Shown here: one piece after another, positions 51,774-60,844 of the stretch | How the letters are laid out: each line of letters begins with the position of its first letter | Numbering within the stretch: position 1 is the stretch's first letter | NCBI RefSeq assembly: GCF_003858635.1 | Contig: NZ_RQJO01000009.1 | Coordinates: forward strand, 62,001-126,000 | Direction: 5' to 3' | Source of the DNA: Larkinella rosea | GTDB lineage: Bacteria > Bacteroidota > Bacteroidia > Cytophagales > Spirosomataceae | DNA length: 64,000 bases | The notes under the pieces: generated by a model | Database searches by the model: none | What the model was told of the DNA's origin: nothing | What the model saw: the letters and a program-made list of their open reading frames with translations, nothing else | Translations under genes and position numbers: made by a program

Positions 51774-52910
51774 TCACAATGTACCTCGAAGTTCCTGTTC
51801 GTGTTCGATGGCTTCGAAGAGGGCTTTGAAATTGCCTTTTCCGAATGATTTGGCCCCTTTTCGCTGGATGATCTCGAAAAACAGCGTCGGGCGGGGCCCG
51901 ACCGGTTTGGTGAAAATCTGGAGCAGATAGCCTTCGTCGTCGCGGTCGACCAGAATGCCGAGCGAGCGTAGTGCGTTCATTTCCTCGTCGATGTGGCCTA
52001 CGCGGCCGAGCAGGTCGTCATAGTAGGTGTCCGGTACTTTCAGGAATTCGACGCTCCGGTCGCGCAAATCCGTTACGGTTTTTACGATGTCGTCCGTCGC
52101 CACGGCGATGTGCTGGATGCCCGGCCCGCCGTAAAAATCCAGGTATTCTTCCACTTGCGACTTCTTTTTACCCTCGGCCGGTTCGTTGATCGGGAATTTG
52201 ATGCGCCCGTTGCCGTTACTCATGACTTTACTCATTAAGGCCGTATAATCGGTCGAAATGTCTTTGTCATCGAACGAAACCAACTGATTGAATCCCATGA
52301 CGTTGGCATAAAAACTGACCCAGGTGTTCATTTCGTTCCAGCCCACATTACCGACCATGTGATCGACGTATTTCAGACCCACATCCTCCGGTTGATACTC
52401 GGGTTGCCAGGCTTGATAACCGGGCAGGAAAACGCCCTTGTACTGGCTCCGCTCCACAAAAATATGCACGGTGTCGCCGTAGGTGTGAATTCCCGACCGA
52501 ACCACAAAACCGTTGGTATCCTCCTCGCGCGCGGGAACCATGAAAGGAGCGGCTCCCCGGCTAACGGTTTCTTCGAACGCACTCGTTGCGTCGTCGACCC
52601 ACAACGCCACTACCCGAACACCGTCGCCGTGTTTGTCGATGTGCTGGCCGATTTCGGTGCCGCCGTGCAGGGGCGAGGTCAGCACCAGCCGGATTTTTCC
52701 CTGCACCACGACGTAGGATTCGCAATCCCGCCAACCGGTTTCCAGTCCGGCATGGGCCAGTGGCTGAAACCCGAACGCCGTCTGAAAATAATGCGCCGAC
52801 TGCCGGGCGTTGGCGACGTACAACTCAATGTAATCGGTACCGTTGAGCGGTAAAAAGTCGATTTTTGAATCTGAAACCGGTTTTGTTTCCGGTAATTCCA
52901 ACGTTTCCAT
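51774..52910 (-). CDS. hppD: 4-hydroxyphenylpyruvate dioxygenase
   Basis: The 378 residues form two VOC-type halves. The iron ligands are His184 (YVDHMVGNV), His267 (IQHIAVATDDI) and Glu346 (LFFEIIQRKG). The C-terminal GAKSFGKGNFKALFEAIE helix that gates the active site is intact. It converts 4-hydroxyphenylpyruvate to homogentisate. It lies 13 bp downstream of the hmgA stop codon. Confidence 0.97.
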   Translation of the reverse strand: METLELPETKPVSDSKIDFLPLNGTDYIELYVANARQSAHYFQTAFGFQPLAHAGLETGWRDCESYVVVQGKIRLVLTSPLHGGTEIGQHIDKHGDGVRVVALWVDDATSAFEETVSRGAAPFMVPAREEDTNGFVVRSGIHTYGDTVHIFVERSQYKGVFLPGYQAWQPEYQPEDVGLKYVDHMVGNVGWNEMNTWVSFYANVMGFNQLVSFDDKDISTDYTALMSKVMSNGNGRIKFPINEPAEGKKKSQVEEYLDFYGGPGIQHIAVATDDIVKTVTDLRDRSVEFLKVPDTYYDDLLGRVGHIDEEMNALRSLGILVDRDDEGYLLQIFTKPVGPRPTLFFEIIQRKGAKSFGKGNFKALFEAIEHEQELRGTL

Positions 52911-52923
52911 AGGTGTTGATGAG

Positions 52924-54102
52924 TTATTCTATCCAGGATTTGTAATACTTTCCATCGTCAATTTGCAGGCCCGCTTCCGTCAGCATCAGCGGGCGGAACG
53001 TATCGACCATCACGGCATATTCCTGCGTTTCTTTCTTGCCAATACTCCGTTCCATCGCACCGGGGTGCGGCCCGTGCGGAATCCCGCCCGGATGCAGTGT
53101 GATGTGGCCCGGCGCAATGTCGTTGCGACTCATAAAATCGCCGTCGACGTAATAAATCACTTCGTCGGAGTCGATGTTGGAATGGTTGTAGGGGGCCGGA
53201 ATGGCTTTCGGGTGATAATCGTACAGCCGCGGACAGAACGAGCAGACCACAAACGCGTCGGTCTGAAACGTCTGGTGCACCGGCGGTGGCTGGTGGACGC
53301 GTCCCGTAATGGGCTCAAAATTAAAAATGGAAAAACCGTACGGGAAATTGTAGCCGTCCCAACCCACGACATCGAACGGGTGCGTGGCATACACCAGCGA
53401 ATGAAGTGCCCCCTGTTTCTTGATCTTGATCAGAAAATCGCCGGCTTCGTCGTGGGTTTCGAGGTTTTGCGGGCGTTTGATATCACGCTCGCAAAAGGGT
53501 GAATGCTCGAGCAACTGGCCAAACTGGTTTCGATACCGTTTGGGCGTATAAATCGGGGAGTGCGACTCCACATACAACAAACGCGGCTGGGTACCTGCGT
53601 CAAACTCGATCTGGTAGATCATGCCGCGCGGAATGACCAGATAATCACCGTATTCGAACGGAATGGTGCCCAGTAAAGTGCGGAGTTTTCCCGAACCCCG
53701 GTGGATGAACAGCAGTTCGTCGGCGTCGGCGTTCTTGTAAAAATAGTCGGTCGTGGAACGGGTTGGGGCAGCTAATCCGATTAGTACATCTTTATTTAGT
53801 AATAAAGGCACACGGCTTTCCAGAAAATCGGCCTGCACGGGTTCCAGATTGAAACCGATCAGTTTGCGCGAAAGAATGTTCTTTTCGACGGCCAAAACCG
53901 GCGTTGTGTCCACACTTCCCAGCACGGCTTTCACCATTGTGGGCCGGTGAACGTGGTAGAGCAGCGACGACATGCCTTCGAAACCAATGGTGCCGAACAA
54001 TTGCTCGTAATACAGATTCACGGCCCCGGCCGGCCCCGGCGGTTTTTCAAACTGCGTGTGCCGTTTGGGCGGAATTTGACCTAAGGTATGGTAAAATGGC
54101 AT
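52924..54102 (-). CDS. hmgA: Homogentisate 1,2-dioxygenase
   Basis: The 392 residues form a double cupin. Key segments are LLFIHRGSGKLRTLLGTIPF EYGDYLVIPRGMIYQIEF, HPFDVVGWDGYNFPYGFSIF NFEPITGRVHQPPPVHQTFQ, and HPGGIPHGPHPGAMERS with the Fe-binding His/Glu residues. It opens the homogentisate ring to maleylacetoacetate. It is the first gene of the minus-strand cluster. Its 242-bp upstream gap has AT-rich direct TTGAA-TATA-TTGAA tracts (54173-54186), a possible MarR operator (weak). Confidence 0.95.
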   Translation of the reverse strand: MPFYHTLGQIPPKRHTQFEKPPGPAGAVNLYYEQLFGTIGFEGMSSLLYHVHRPTMVKAVLGSVDTTPVLAVEKNILSRKLIGFNLEPVQADFLESRVPLLLNKDVLIGLAAPTRSTTDYFYKNADADELLFIHRGSGKLRTLLGTIPFEYGDYLVIPRGMIYQIEFDAGTQPRLLYVESHSPIYTPKRYRNQFGQLLEHSPFCERDIKRPQNLETHDEAGDFLIKIKKQGALHSLVYATHPFDVVGWDGYNFPYGFSIFNFEPITGRVHQPPPVHQTFQTDAFVVCSFCPRLYDYHPKAIPAPYNHSNIDSDEVIYYVDGDFMSRNDIAPGHITLHPGGIPHGPHPGAMERSIGKKETQEYAVMVDTFRPLMLTEAGLQIDDGKYYKSWIE

Positions 54103-54344
54103 GGCGCTGGCGGAATTTAGGCGTATAATACTTGCTTTACTAATTATTGTTTTACTTACAATTATAACGTCAATTATTGAATATATTGAACAATTTCAGG
54201 AATAAATTTTCTTATAAACTGATTTTATGGATTTTTCGGACCTAAAAAGCATTTAATGAAAACCGCTATAGAGACCAAGCTGCATTTCCTTATTTTTGCC
54301 CGCGCTTAGCACCTTTATTGATTTATCATCTGAAAACGAACCTG

Positions 54345-55256
54345 ATGCAACCCACACTTCTGATTTTGGCCGCCGGTATTGGCAGCCGCTACGGTGGAAT
54401 CAAACAACTGGATCAATTTGGTCCGAACGGTGAAACGATCATCGACTATTCCTTGTATGATGCCATTCGGGCCGGTTTTGGCAAAGTCGTATTCATCATC
54501 CGCGAAGAATTGCGAAAAGATTTTGAAGCTATTTTTCTGCCGAAACTGGCGGGTAAAATTGAAGTGGATTTTGCCATTCAGGCGCTGAATTCCTACGTGC
54601 CGGACGAGTTGGGGGCTATTCAGCGGACCAAACCGTGGGGAACGGGCCACGCGATGCTGTGTGCCTGGGAGCAAACCGATACGCCGTTTGCGGTGATCAA
54701 CGCCGATGATTTTTACGGGCAGGAAGCGTTTCAGATTCTGGCCGATTTCCTGGTAAACAACACCGAGGAAGATTTGCATTCACTAGTGGGCTACGAAGTT
54801 CAGAATACGCTGTCGGACTACGGTTCGGTTTCGCGGGGCGTCTGCGACCTGAATGCGGATGAAACGCTGTCGTCGGTTATCGAGCGCACCAAGATTTACC
54901 GGCAGTCTGAAGGAGACAATGTTGGTGAGATCGTATTTGAAGAGTCGGATGGTTTAACGGTATTGGCCCCCGAAACGCCGGTTTCGATGAATTTCTGGGG
55001 ATTCAAACCGGCGGTTTTTCCGCAGGCTCAGGAGCAGTTTGCGGAGTATGCACGGGCTAATTTTAATTCGCCGAAAGCCGAATTTTATATTCCGACCATT
55101 ATGACGAATCTGATCCACCGCAACCAGGGCCGGTGTAAAGTATTCCGCAGTCGCTCGGAATGGTTTGGGGTGACGTACCCTGAAGACAAGCCGCTGGTTC
55201 AGGCTTCATTCAAACGACTGCACGACGAAGGAAAGTACCCTTCAAACTTATGGTAG
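54345..55256 (+). CDS. NDP-sugar nucleotidyltransferase (NTP-transferase) family protein
   Basis: The ATG at 54345 (MQPTLLILAAGIGSRYGGIK) is preferred over a TTG nine codons upstream. The N-terminal LAAGIGSRYGGIKQL is the nucleotide-binding loop. GPNGETIIDYSLYDAIRAGF, WGTGHAMLCAW and INADDFYGQEAF (metal-binding Asp) complete the active site. It activates a sugar phosphate with a nucleoside triphosphate; the particular sugar is not evident. It is monocistronic, with a terminator at 55376-55406. Confidence 0.9.
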   Translation: MQPTLLILAAGIGSRYGGIKQLDQFGPNGETIIDYSLYDAIRAGFGKVVFIIREELRKDFEAIFLPKLAGKIEVDFAIQALNSYVPDELGAIQRTKPWGTGHAMLCAWEQTDTPFAVINADDFYGQEAFQILADFLVNNTEEDLHSLVGYEVQNTLSDYGSVSRGVCDLNADETLSSVIERTKIYRQSEGDNVGEIVFEESDGLTVLAPETPVSMNFWGFKPAVFPQAQEQFAEYARANFNSPKAEFYIPTIMTNLIHRNQGRCKVFRSRSEWFGVTYPEDKPLVQASFKRLHDEGKYPSNLW

Positions 55257-55375
55257 TTTTTGAAAATCAGTACCATTTCCGAGCGAGCTAACTTTATTTT
55301 AACCCTGAAAATCGGAAAATTGGCTTTGATTACGACAAAATAAGATAATTTCTGTGGTTAAATTCAAAAAACCGC

Positions 55376-55406
55376 AAAAGCCCGAAACCGCCCGTTTCGG
55401 GCTTTT
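55376..55406 (+). terminator. Rho-independent terminator
   Basis: AAAAGCCCGAAAC (55376-55388) and GTTTCGGGCTTTT (55394-55406) enclose loop CGCCC, with T6. It lies ~120 bp beyond the nucleotidyltransferase gene. Of the rest of 55257-55697 only the promoter at 55577-55606 is recognised. Confidence 0.9.
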
Positions 55407-55576
55407 TTCATTCCCGGACGAATGAATTGTACTTTTTTATAAAACCTGGTATTTCTCCGGGAAAAATGGCATTTCACTATTTAAAGTATTAGTAGTAAAC
55501 AACCGTAAAGTATTGTATTTTGGTAAGTTTTACCTTCAAATTATAAACAACTTTTCGGTTCTTAACAATTTGGTAA

Positions 55577-55606
55577 TTGACTTGTATTCAATGTTGTATA
55601 AATTTG
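55577..55606 (+). promoter_or_regulatory. Bacteroidota-type promoter of the small exported protein gene
   Basis: TTG (55577-55579), a 19-base spacer, and TAAATTTG (55599-55606) match the TTG-N19-TAnnTTTG consensus exactly. The leader to the start codon at 55698 is ~85 nt and contains AAAGGAG at 55615. Confidence 0.8.
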
Positions 55607-55697
55607 TATCAACAAAGGAGTTGACAAGGATTGAGTAAGGTAAGCATTTAGTTTATTGTACTATATCAAGTGTCTGAATACAACCTGTAGAAAAACC

Positions 55698-56105
55698 ATG
55701 AAAACGAATTTTGTAAATAATAATGTCAAGTTGGGCCTGGCGATGCTGGCCGCAACGACGCTGTTGGCAGTTGCTCCTTCATCAGCAAACGCCCGTGTAC
55801 TGGATGGCCCGAAAGCTGAAGTAAAAGCATCTGGCGTTTCGATCCGGGAAGTTGGTAACCTGAAATTCAAAGTATCGGTCAATCAACCGATTGATGATAA
55901 AATTGTGGTTTCAATTGTTGACGATTCGAACAACAAACTGTACCACGGAACGCTGGCCAAGGCTGATCAATCGGGTCGCGTGTATGACTTCTCGCAATTG
56001 GCGGACGGCAAATATGTCATTGAAGTATCGTTTGGCAAAGAGAAAGTTTCTCAGTCATTCGCCATCAAAACGCAAGTGAGCCGTGTGGTTCTGGCGCGGA
56101 ACTAA
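55698..56105 (+). CDS. Small exported protein with Ig/CTD-like fold (135 aa)
   Basis: The ATG at 55698 (MKTNFVNNNVKLGLAMLAAT) starts a signal peptide cleaved near SANA. The mature ~100 residues form a beta sandwich: LKFKVSVNQPIDDKIVVSIV, NNKLYHGTLAKADQSGRVYD, then GKYVIEVSFGKEKVSQSF. This resembles DUF3244-like or sorting-domain-like folds common in Bacteroidota. The function is unknown. The gene has a consensus promoter and strong terminator, so it is probably well expressed. Confidence 0.75.
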   Translation: MKTNFVNNNVKLGLAMLAATTLLAVAPSSANARVLDGPKAEVKASGVSIREVGNLKFKVSVNQPIDDKIVVSIVDDSNNKLYHGTLAKADQSGRVYDFSQLADGKYVIEVSFGKEKVSQSFAIKTQVSRVVLARN

Positions 56106-56155
56106 GCCCCTGGGCCTTTCCGCTCTTCCCCACTAATTCTCGTCCACCTTTGTAA

Positions 56156-56203
56156 AAATCGGAACCGATCAGGCTTTTAAACCTGATCGGTTCCGATTTT
56201 TTT
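56156..56203 (+). terminator. Strong terminator after the small exported protein gene
   Basis: An 18-bp perfect stem (56156-56173 with 56182-56199), loop CTTTTAAA, ends in T7. It also faces the end of the acyl-CoA ligase gene. Confidence 0.92.
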
Positions 56204-56264
56204 GACGATTGCCCGTTGACGAAAGACTATGGTCAATCGTCGATCGTCGATGGTCATTAACACC

Positions 56265-57956
56265 TCACCCTTCCCAGATCACCATCTCTTCCCGCTCAAA
56301 CCAGGGTTGCAGGTGGGGTTCGTAGCGCGATTCGATGATTCTGCGTTTTATTTTGAGTGAGGGTGTCATCATGTCGTTGTCGACCGTCCACGGTTCTTTC
56401 ACGATGACGGCTTTTTTGACCCGCTGGTAAGTGTGCAGATTCGGATTCAGGGCTTTAATGGTTTCTTCCAGGCTTTGCGAAACCACGTTCTTGTCGGCTT
56501 TCAAACCGGTTTCCGACAATACAATGAGGGCGATCGGCTGCGGCAACTGCTGCACGGCCACGCAGATTTGGTCGACAAAGGTATTATCCGCAAAACCGGT
56601 TTCAATCTGCGCCGGAGCAACAAACTCGCCTTTCGTGGTTTTGTAGATTTCCTTGACCCGACCGGTTATTGTTAAAAAACCGTCGTCATCCAACTTGCCA
56701 ACGTCGCCGGTATGGAGCCAACCGTCGGAGTCCAGAGCCGCGGCAGTCATTTCCGGTTCGCGGAAATAGCCCCGCATCGTCCAATCGGAACGGGTCAACA
56801 ATTCACCCGTAACCGGATCGAACTTGACCTGAATCCCACTGTAAAGCATCCCGACGGTGCCGTCTTTGATGACATTAGCGTGCATCAGCGACACCACGCC
56901 GAGATTCTCGGTCATACCGTAAGCTTCCTGAATCGTAATGCCCAGTTGCCGAAACCACCGGATCAGGGCCACCGGCGTCGGAGCGGCTCCCGTCAGAATG
57001 ATTCGGGCGTCGTTCAGGCCGAGCGCCGTGCGCAATTTTCGTTTAATGAAACCGGAAATCAGCGGGATTTTTAACAATTGGTCGAGTCGCCCCTGCGGTA
57101 TTTTGGCTAGAATGTTTTGCTGAAATTTGAGCCAGATGCGCGGAACGCCCAGAAAATGCGTTGGTCGGGCGACCGCGAGGTTTCGGGCAAACGTGGCCAT
57201 TGATTCGACAAAATACACCGTGCCGCCCGTAATGAGGCTGAGGGCTTCCACTATGTTCCGTTCGGCAACGTGACAAAGCGGCAGATACGAAAAAAAACGG
57301 GGGTCAGGCACATCGATGCCCATCAGCGGCTTGGTCGAGTCGATGGCGCTGATCATGGCTTTGTACGGCATCATCACGCCTTTTGGACTTCCCGTCGTAC
57401 CGGACGTATACACAATGGTAAATAAATCGTCGGAATGGGGTTGCGGATTATCCGTCATGGGTTCAAACCGGGCCAGAATATCATCCCACTGCGCGTGATC
57501 CGGGTCGGGCGGGGCGGCCGAAACGAGGGGCGGAAAGGCAATGCAATGCATGGTTTTCGGCACACCGACTTTCATCTCAGCCCATTTATCCAATTTCCCC
57601 ACGAATAATACCTCACAACCGCTATGACTGACAACTTGATGCAACTGGCTGGCAGTCAGGGTCGGATAAAACGGAACCGAAACGTGACCGCTCAGCAAAA
57701 TGGCCAGATCGGCAATGATCCAGTGGGCACAGTTTTTCGAGATAAGACCAATGTTACTTTTTGGGGGAAGATTGAGCGAATTCAGGTAGGATGCCAACGT
57801 GCGGGCCTGTTTTCCAACTTCGCGCCAGGTATAGTCGCGATATCGGTCGTCTTCGGGCTGCCGCAGGTAGACTTTTTTGGGTTGTTGTTGCTCCCAATAA
57901 TAGAAATAGTCAAGCAGCGTCTGTCCTTTTCGGAAATCAGAGCGTAGCGTATTCAT
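56265..57956 (-). CDS. Long-chain fatty acid-CoA ligase (AMP-forming)
   Basis: The 563 residues contain the AMP-binding P-loop YTSGTTGSPKG (183-193). QEAYGMTEN (A5), the TGD motif in WLHTGDVGKLDDDGFLTITG R and the KEIYKTTKGEFVAPAQIE hinge with downstream lysine are also present. It activates fatty acids as acyl-CoA in the cytosol. It is monocistronic and convergent with the small exported protein gene. Confidence 0.95.
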   Translation of the reverse strand: MNTLRSDFRKGQTLLDYFYYWEQQQPKKVYLRQPEDDRYRDYTWREVGKQARTLASYLNSLNLPPKSNIGLISKNCAHWIIADLAILLSGHVSVPFYPTLTASQLHQVVSHSGCEVLFVGKLDKWAEMKVGVPKTMHCIAFPPLVSAAPPDPDHAQWDDILARFEPMTDNPQPHSDDLFTIVYTSGTTGSPKGVMMPYKAMISAIDSTKPLMGIDVPDPRFFSYLPLCHVAERNIVEALSLITGGTVYFVESMATFARNLAVARPTHFLGVPRIWLKFQQNILAKIPQGRLDQLLKIPLISGFIKRKLRTALGLNDARIILTGAAPTPVALIRWFRQLGITIQEAYGMTENLGVVSLMHANVIKDGTVGMLYSGIQVKFDPVTGELLTRSDWTMRGYFREPEMTAAALDSDGWLHTGDVGKLDDDGFLTITGRVKEIYKTTKGEFVAPAQIETGFADNTFVDQICVAVQQLPQPIALIVLSETGLKADKNVVSQSLEETIKALNPNLHTYQRVKKAVIVKEPWTVDNDMMTPSLKIKRRIIESRYEPHLQPWFEREEMVIWEG

Positions 57957-58188
57957 AACAAAAAAGTTGGGCTGGATTTTAAAGATGTAAAATAGTATTT
58001 GTTTTTGAAATAATTGTAGATAATGTGGAAATACTTAGTTAACAGCCCTGAAAGGGCAGGTAGTCGGTTTCATACAGGACAGGTTCGCAATTTTCTGACA
58101 ATACTTAGGTTACCTAATCCGGGAAAAACAGTCTCAACAGATAAGCCGTGCTAAGTAGCCTGGCGTTGACTAAAAACCGTACTTATCC

Positions 58189-59625
58189 ATGGCTAAAAAT
58201 GTACTTCTTTTGCGCGGTGTTTGCGCATTCGTTTTCTTCCTGAGCTTGCTTCGGAATGGATATGCTCAATCGCCAACAAATTTAACCTCCAACGTTGCGT
58301 TGGTAGCTCCTTCGCAAACCGACTTCGCTCCCAGCGCTTTTTTCTCCAGTACAGCCCAAATTGTTGCGGCTTTCAATGCGGCACGGCGGGCGGAAGAGAC
58401 GCAATTGGGTTTACCAACGAATAGCCTGGGGAATTTGTCATTACCTGCGAACTACGCTACGTTTTCAGCCAACGACAGGGCGTTGTTTCTGATCAACCAG
58501 GAACGAATTGCCCGATCCGGTCTGGTGTATCCCGGAACAACGGCGGTTTTGGGTTTGCCGATGGAAGCTGTTGAAAGTGCGTTGGTCAACACCGCTCAAA
58601 CCCACGCAAGCTATCTGGTGGCCAATAACGTTTTCTCCCACACCGGCTCAGGCGGTTCGACACCATCTACCCGGGTCGGGAATACGTATCCGGCAAACTG
58701 CCAAACCGGTATGGGCTACTCGGAAAATATCTACGTCGCCTGTAGCAGCAGCGCAACAACGCCGACGTTTCTGGTCGAACAGGCCATTTTCAACTGGCTT
58801 TACCGGGATTCGGCCAACAGTTGGGGGCACCGAAAAGCCATGCTGATTCAAAATGACGACATTTACCTGGCTCCGCCACCGAACACACTCCGGGGCTACG
58901 TCAATGACCACGGCAGTGCTTCGAGCGAAGGCTTTCTGGGAATTGGCATTGCTTCAACAACGGTGGGCGCCTACAGCGCATCCTGTAGCGGCAGTTTTGC
59001 CGGACACGTCGTAGTGATGAATATTGCCGATCCAACGGCGGATGCCAGTTGTACCTTTTCTACCTCAGATGCGTTGCCGGTTCATTTGCTTCATTTTTCC
59101 GGTGTTTCCCGTGAAGACAAGGCCGTCCTGGGCTGGTCGACAAATTGGGAAGATAACAACCTGGGATTCGATGTTCTGAAAAGCCGGGATGCCAAAGCAT
59201 TTGAGAAGATCGGTTTTGTGCAGGGAAACGGGACGCGTTCCGAAACGAACACCTATAGCTGGACGGATGCGGAAGTAATCGCGGGCGAAACGTATTATTA
59301 CCGCCTGCGGCAAATCGATGCCAACGGCCGGACGGAACTTTCGAAAATAATTGCCGTTCCGATCGAATCCGCCAATCGGGACCGTTACCTGTTCCCAAAT
59401 CCAAGCGCGGACGGGCGATTTACGCTGGTTGCTGCGGACAGTGAACAACTTACCGTCAAGCTCGTTAATACGGCCGGAATGGAATTGCCCGTTCGAACCT
59501 TGGCCAATGCCGCTTCCATGAACGTTATACCGGGTCAGTTACTGCCACCGGGCCTGTATTGGGTAAAAGTTCAGGATGCCAATGGCCGGGTACAGAAAGT
59601 ACTACGCTTGCTGGTTGGGCATTAA
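58189..59625 (+). CDS. CAP-domain protein with type IX secretion sorting domain
   Basis: The protein has 478 residues. A signal peptide ends near GYAQ. Residues ~60-290 form a CAP/SCP domain: LFLINQERIARSGL, NTAQTHASYLVANNVFSHTG, GYSENIYVACSS, WGHRKAMLIQNDD. Residues ~300-390 are an Ig-like region. The last ~80 residues are a T9SS type A sorting domain (YLFPNPSADGRFTL, PPGLYWVKVQDANG). It is therefore secreted via T9SS and cleaved or anchored. The CAP role is unknown. Confidence 0.9.
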   Translation: MAKNVLLLRGVCAFVFFLSLLRNGYAQSPTNLTSNVALVAPSQTDFAPSAFFSSTAQIVAAFNAARRAEETQLGLPTNSLGNLSLPANYATFSANDRALFLINQERIARSGLVYPGTTAVLGLPMEAVESALVNTAQTHASYLVANNVFSHTGSGGSTPSTRVGNTYPANCQTGMGYSENIYVACSSSATTPTFLVEQAIFNWLYRDSANSWGHRKAMLIQNDDIYLAPPPNTLRGYVNDHGSASSEGFLGIGIASTTVGAYSASCSGSFAGHVVVMNIADPTADASCTFSTSDALPVHLLHFSGVSREDKAVLGWSTNWEDNNLGFDVLKSRDAKAFEKIGFVQGNGTRSETNTYSWTDAEVIAGETYYYRLRQIDANGRTELSKIIAVPIESANRDRYLFPNPSADGRFTLVAADSEQLTVKLVNTAGMELPVRTLANAASMNVIPGQLLPPGLYWVKVQDANGRVQKVLRLLVGH

Positions 59626-59638
59626 ATGGCGGCAATCA

Positions 59639-59702
59639 AAAACCGCAAAGCATAACGGAAACGATTTCGGCACTAGCTGGAATGGTTGCGCTTTGCGGTT
59701 TT
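59639..59702 (+). terminator. Hairpin between the two CAP-domain genes
   Basis: AAAACCGCAAAGC (59639-59651) pairs with GCTTTGCGGTTTT (59690-59702) across a 38-base loop, followed by TTATTAG. It is probably a weak terminator. Confidence 0.55.
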
Positions 59703-59750
59703 ATTAGTATCTATGCAAAAGACCCGGTTTTTGCCAATACTACTGCCGAG

Positions 59751-60608
59751 ATGCGATCATTCATTTGTCTGCTTCTGTTCATTCCTTGCTTCGCATTCGG
59801 TCAGGCACCGAAAAACCTGAAGGCAGATATTAAACTCCCCAAAGACCCGGCCTATACCGCTGCCCCCAATGGCTTTCCGGTTTTTGATACAGAGAGCCAG
59901 GTACTGAATGCCTTCAATTTTGCCCGCCGTCAGGAAGAGAAACAGCTGAAATTGCCGGTCAATAGCCTCGGAACGCTGTCATTCCCGGAAAACTATCAAC
60001 AGCTCCCGGCAGCTCAGCGGGCGTTATTGCTCACCAATCAAGAGCGAACGGCCCGCGCCAAAGTCGATTACGGTGCGGGCAAAGGGCCCGGTTTGCCGCT
60101 GGAAGCGCTGGAAACACATTTGAACGAAGTCGCGCAGGCGCATGCAACCGATATGGCAACGCATGATTTTTTCGGACACACCAGCCATAACGGTCGCACG
60201 ACGCTGCAACGCATCAATGCACAGGCGGTTTTTAGCGGGAAGTGCTACGAATTTATGTCGCGGGCCGAAAATATTTACATGTTCTGTTACTATTCAAGTG
60301 AAAAACCGGCGCTGCAAATGCCGGTTTTTATCACGGAACAGGCCATTTTTTCCTGGTTGTATCAGGATGCGACGGTAGCCTGGGGCCACCGGGAGACGTT
60401 GTTGATTCAGGACAAAGATGCGTCTGGCGGCACCGGTTTTCACAATGATCGCGGGTCAGCCGGCAGTGAAGGATTTTTGGGGGTCGGCTTGTCTACCAAA
60501 GTCGATTACAGCCCCTGCGCCAAATTTCCCGGCTACCAGCGGGTGGGGCATGTTGTAGTCATGAATTTCGTTGATCCGGCGGCTAATTGCTCCTATACGC
60601 TTCCCTAG
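59751..60608 (+). CDS. CAP-domain protein, paralogue without sorting domain (285 aa)
   Basis: The ATG at 59751 (MRSFICLLLFIPCFAFGQAP) begins a signal peptide. A longer frame would overlap the previous gene. The CAP domain parallels the upstream paralogue: LNAFNFARRQEEKQLKLPVN SLGTL, LLTNQERTARAKV, QAHATDMATHDFFGHTS, ENIYMFCYYSS, WGHRETLLIQD and VGHVVVMNFVDP. The C-terminal sorting domain is absent, so it should stay periplasmic or use another route. This indicates a local duplication followed by domain loss or gain. Confidence 0.88.
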   Translation: MRSFICLLLFIPCFAFGQAPKNLKADIKLPKDPAYTAAPNGFPVFDTESQVLNAFNFARRQEEKQLKLPVNSLGTLSFPENYQQLPAAQRALLLTNQERTARAKVDYGAGKGPGLPLEALETHLNEVAQAHATDMATHDFFGHTSHNGRTTLQRINAQAVFSGKCYEFMSRAENIYMFCYYSSEKPALQMPVFITEQAIFSWLYQDATVAWGHRETLLIQDKDASGGTGFHNDRGSAGSEGFLGVGLSTKVDYSPCAKFPGYQRVGHVVVMNFVDPAANCSYTLP

Positions 60609-60652
60609 CTACTTTCCAAAACCGCTTCCGGATTGATTAATTTTTTGATGAT

Positions 60653-60688
60653 GTTTCCAGAAAAATACTTGAGTATTTTTCTGGAAAC
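60653..60688. terminator. Perfect inverted repeat after the CAP pair
   Basis: GTTTCCAGAAAAATACT (60653-60669) is the exact reverse complement of 60672-60688, with only TG between. The outer pairs and AT-rich centre suit a terminator or binding site. Confidence 0.6.
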
Positions 60689-60844
60689 AGGCTACTGGAT
60701 TAAATCTTGCCGAAATTCTATTGAAATTTCTCCGAAATCAGAGATGAAAAAAAGTATCATCATCAAATTTCAAAGTACGGCAAGTAGAACATTTCACGGG
60801 TCTACTTTTACGCTATAGTAAACTTTATCTACTAAAAATACTAA

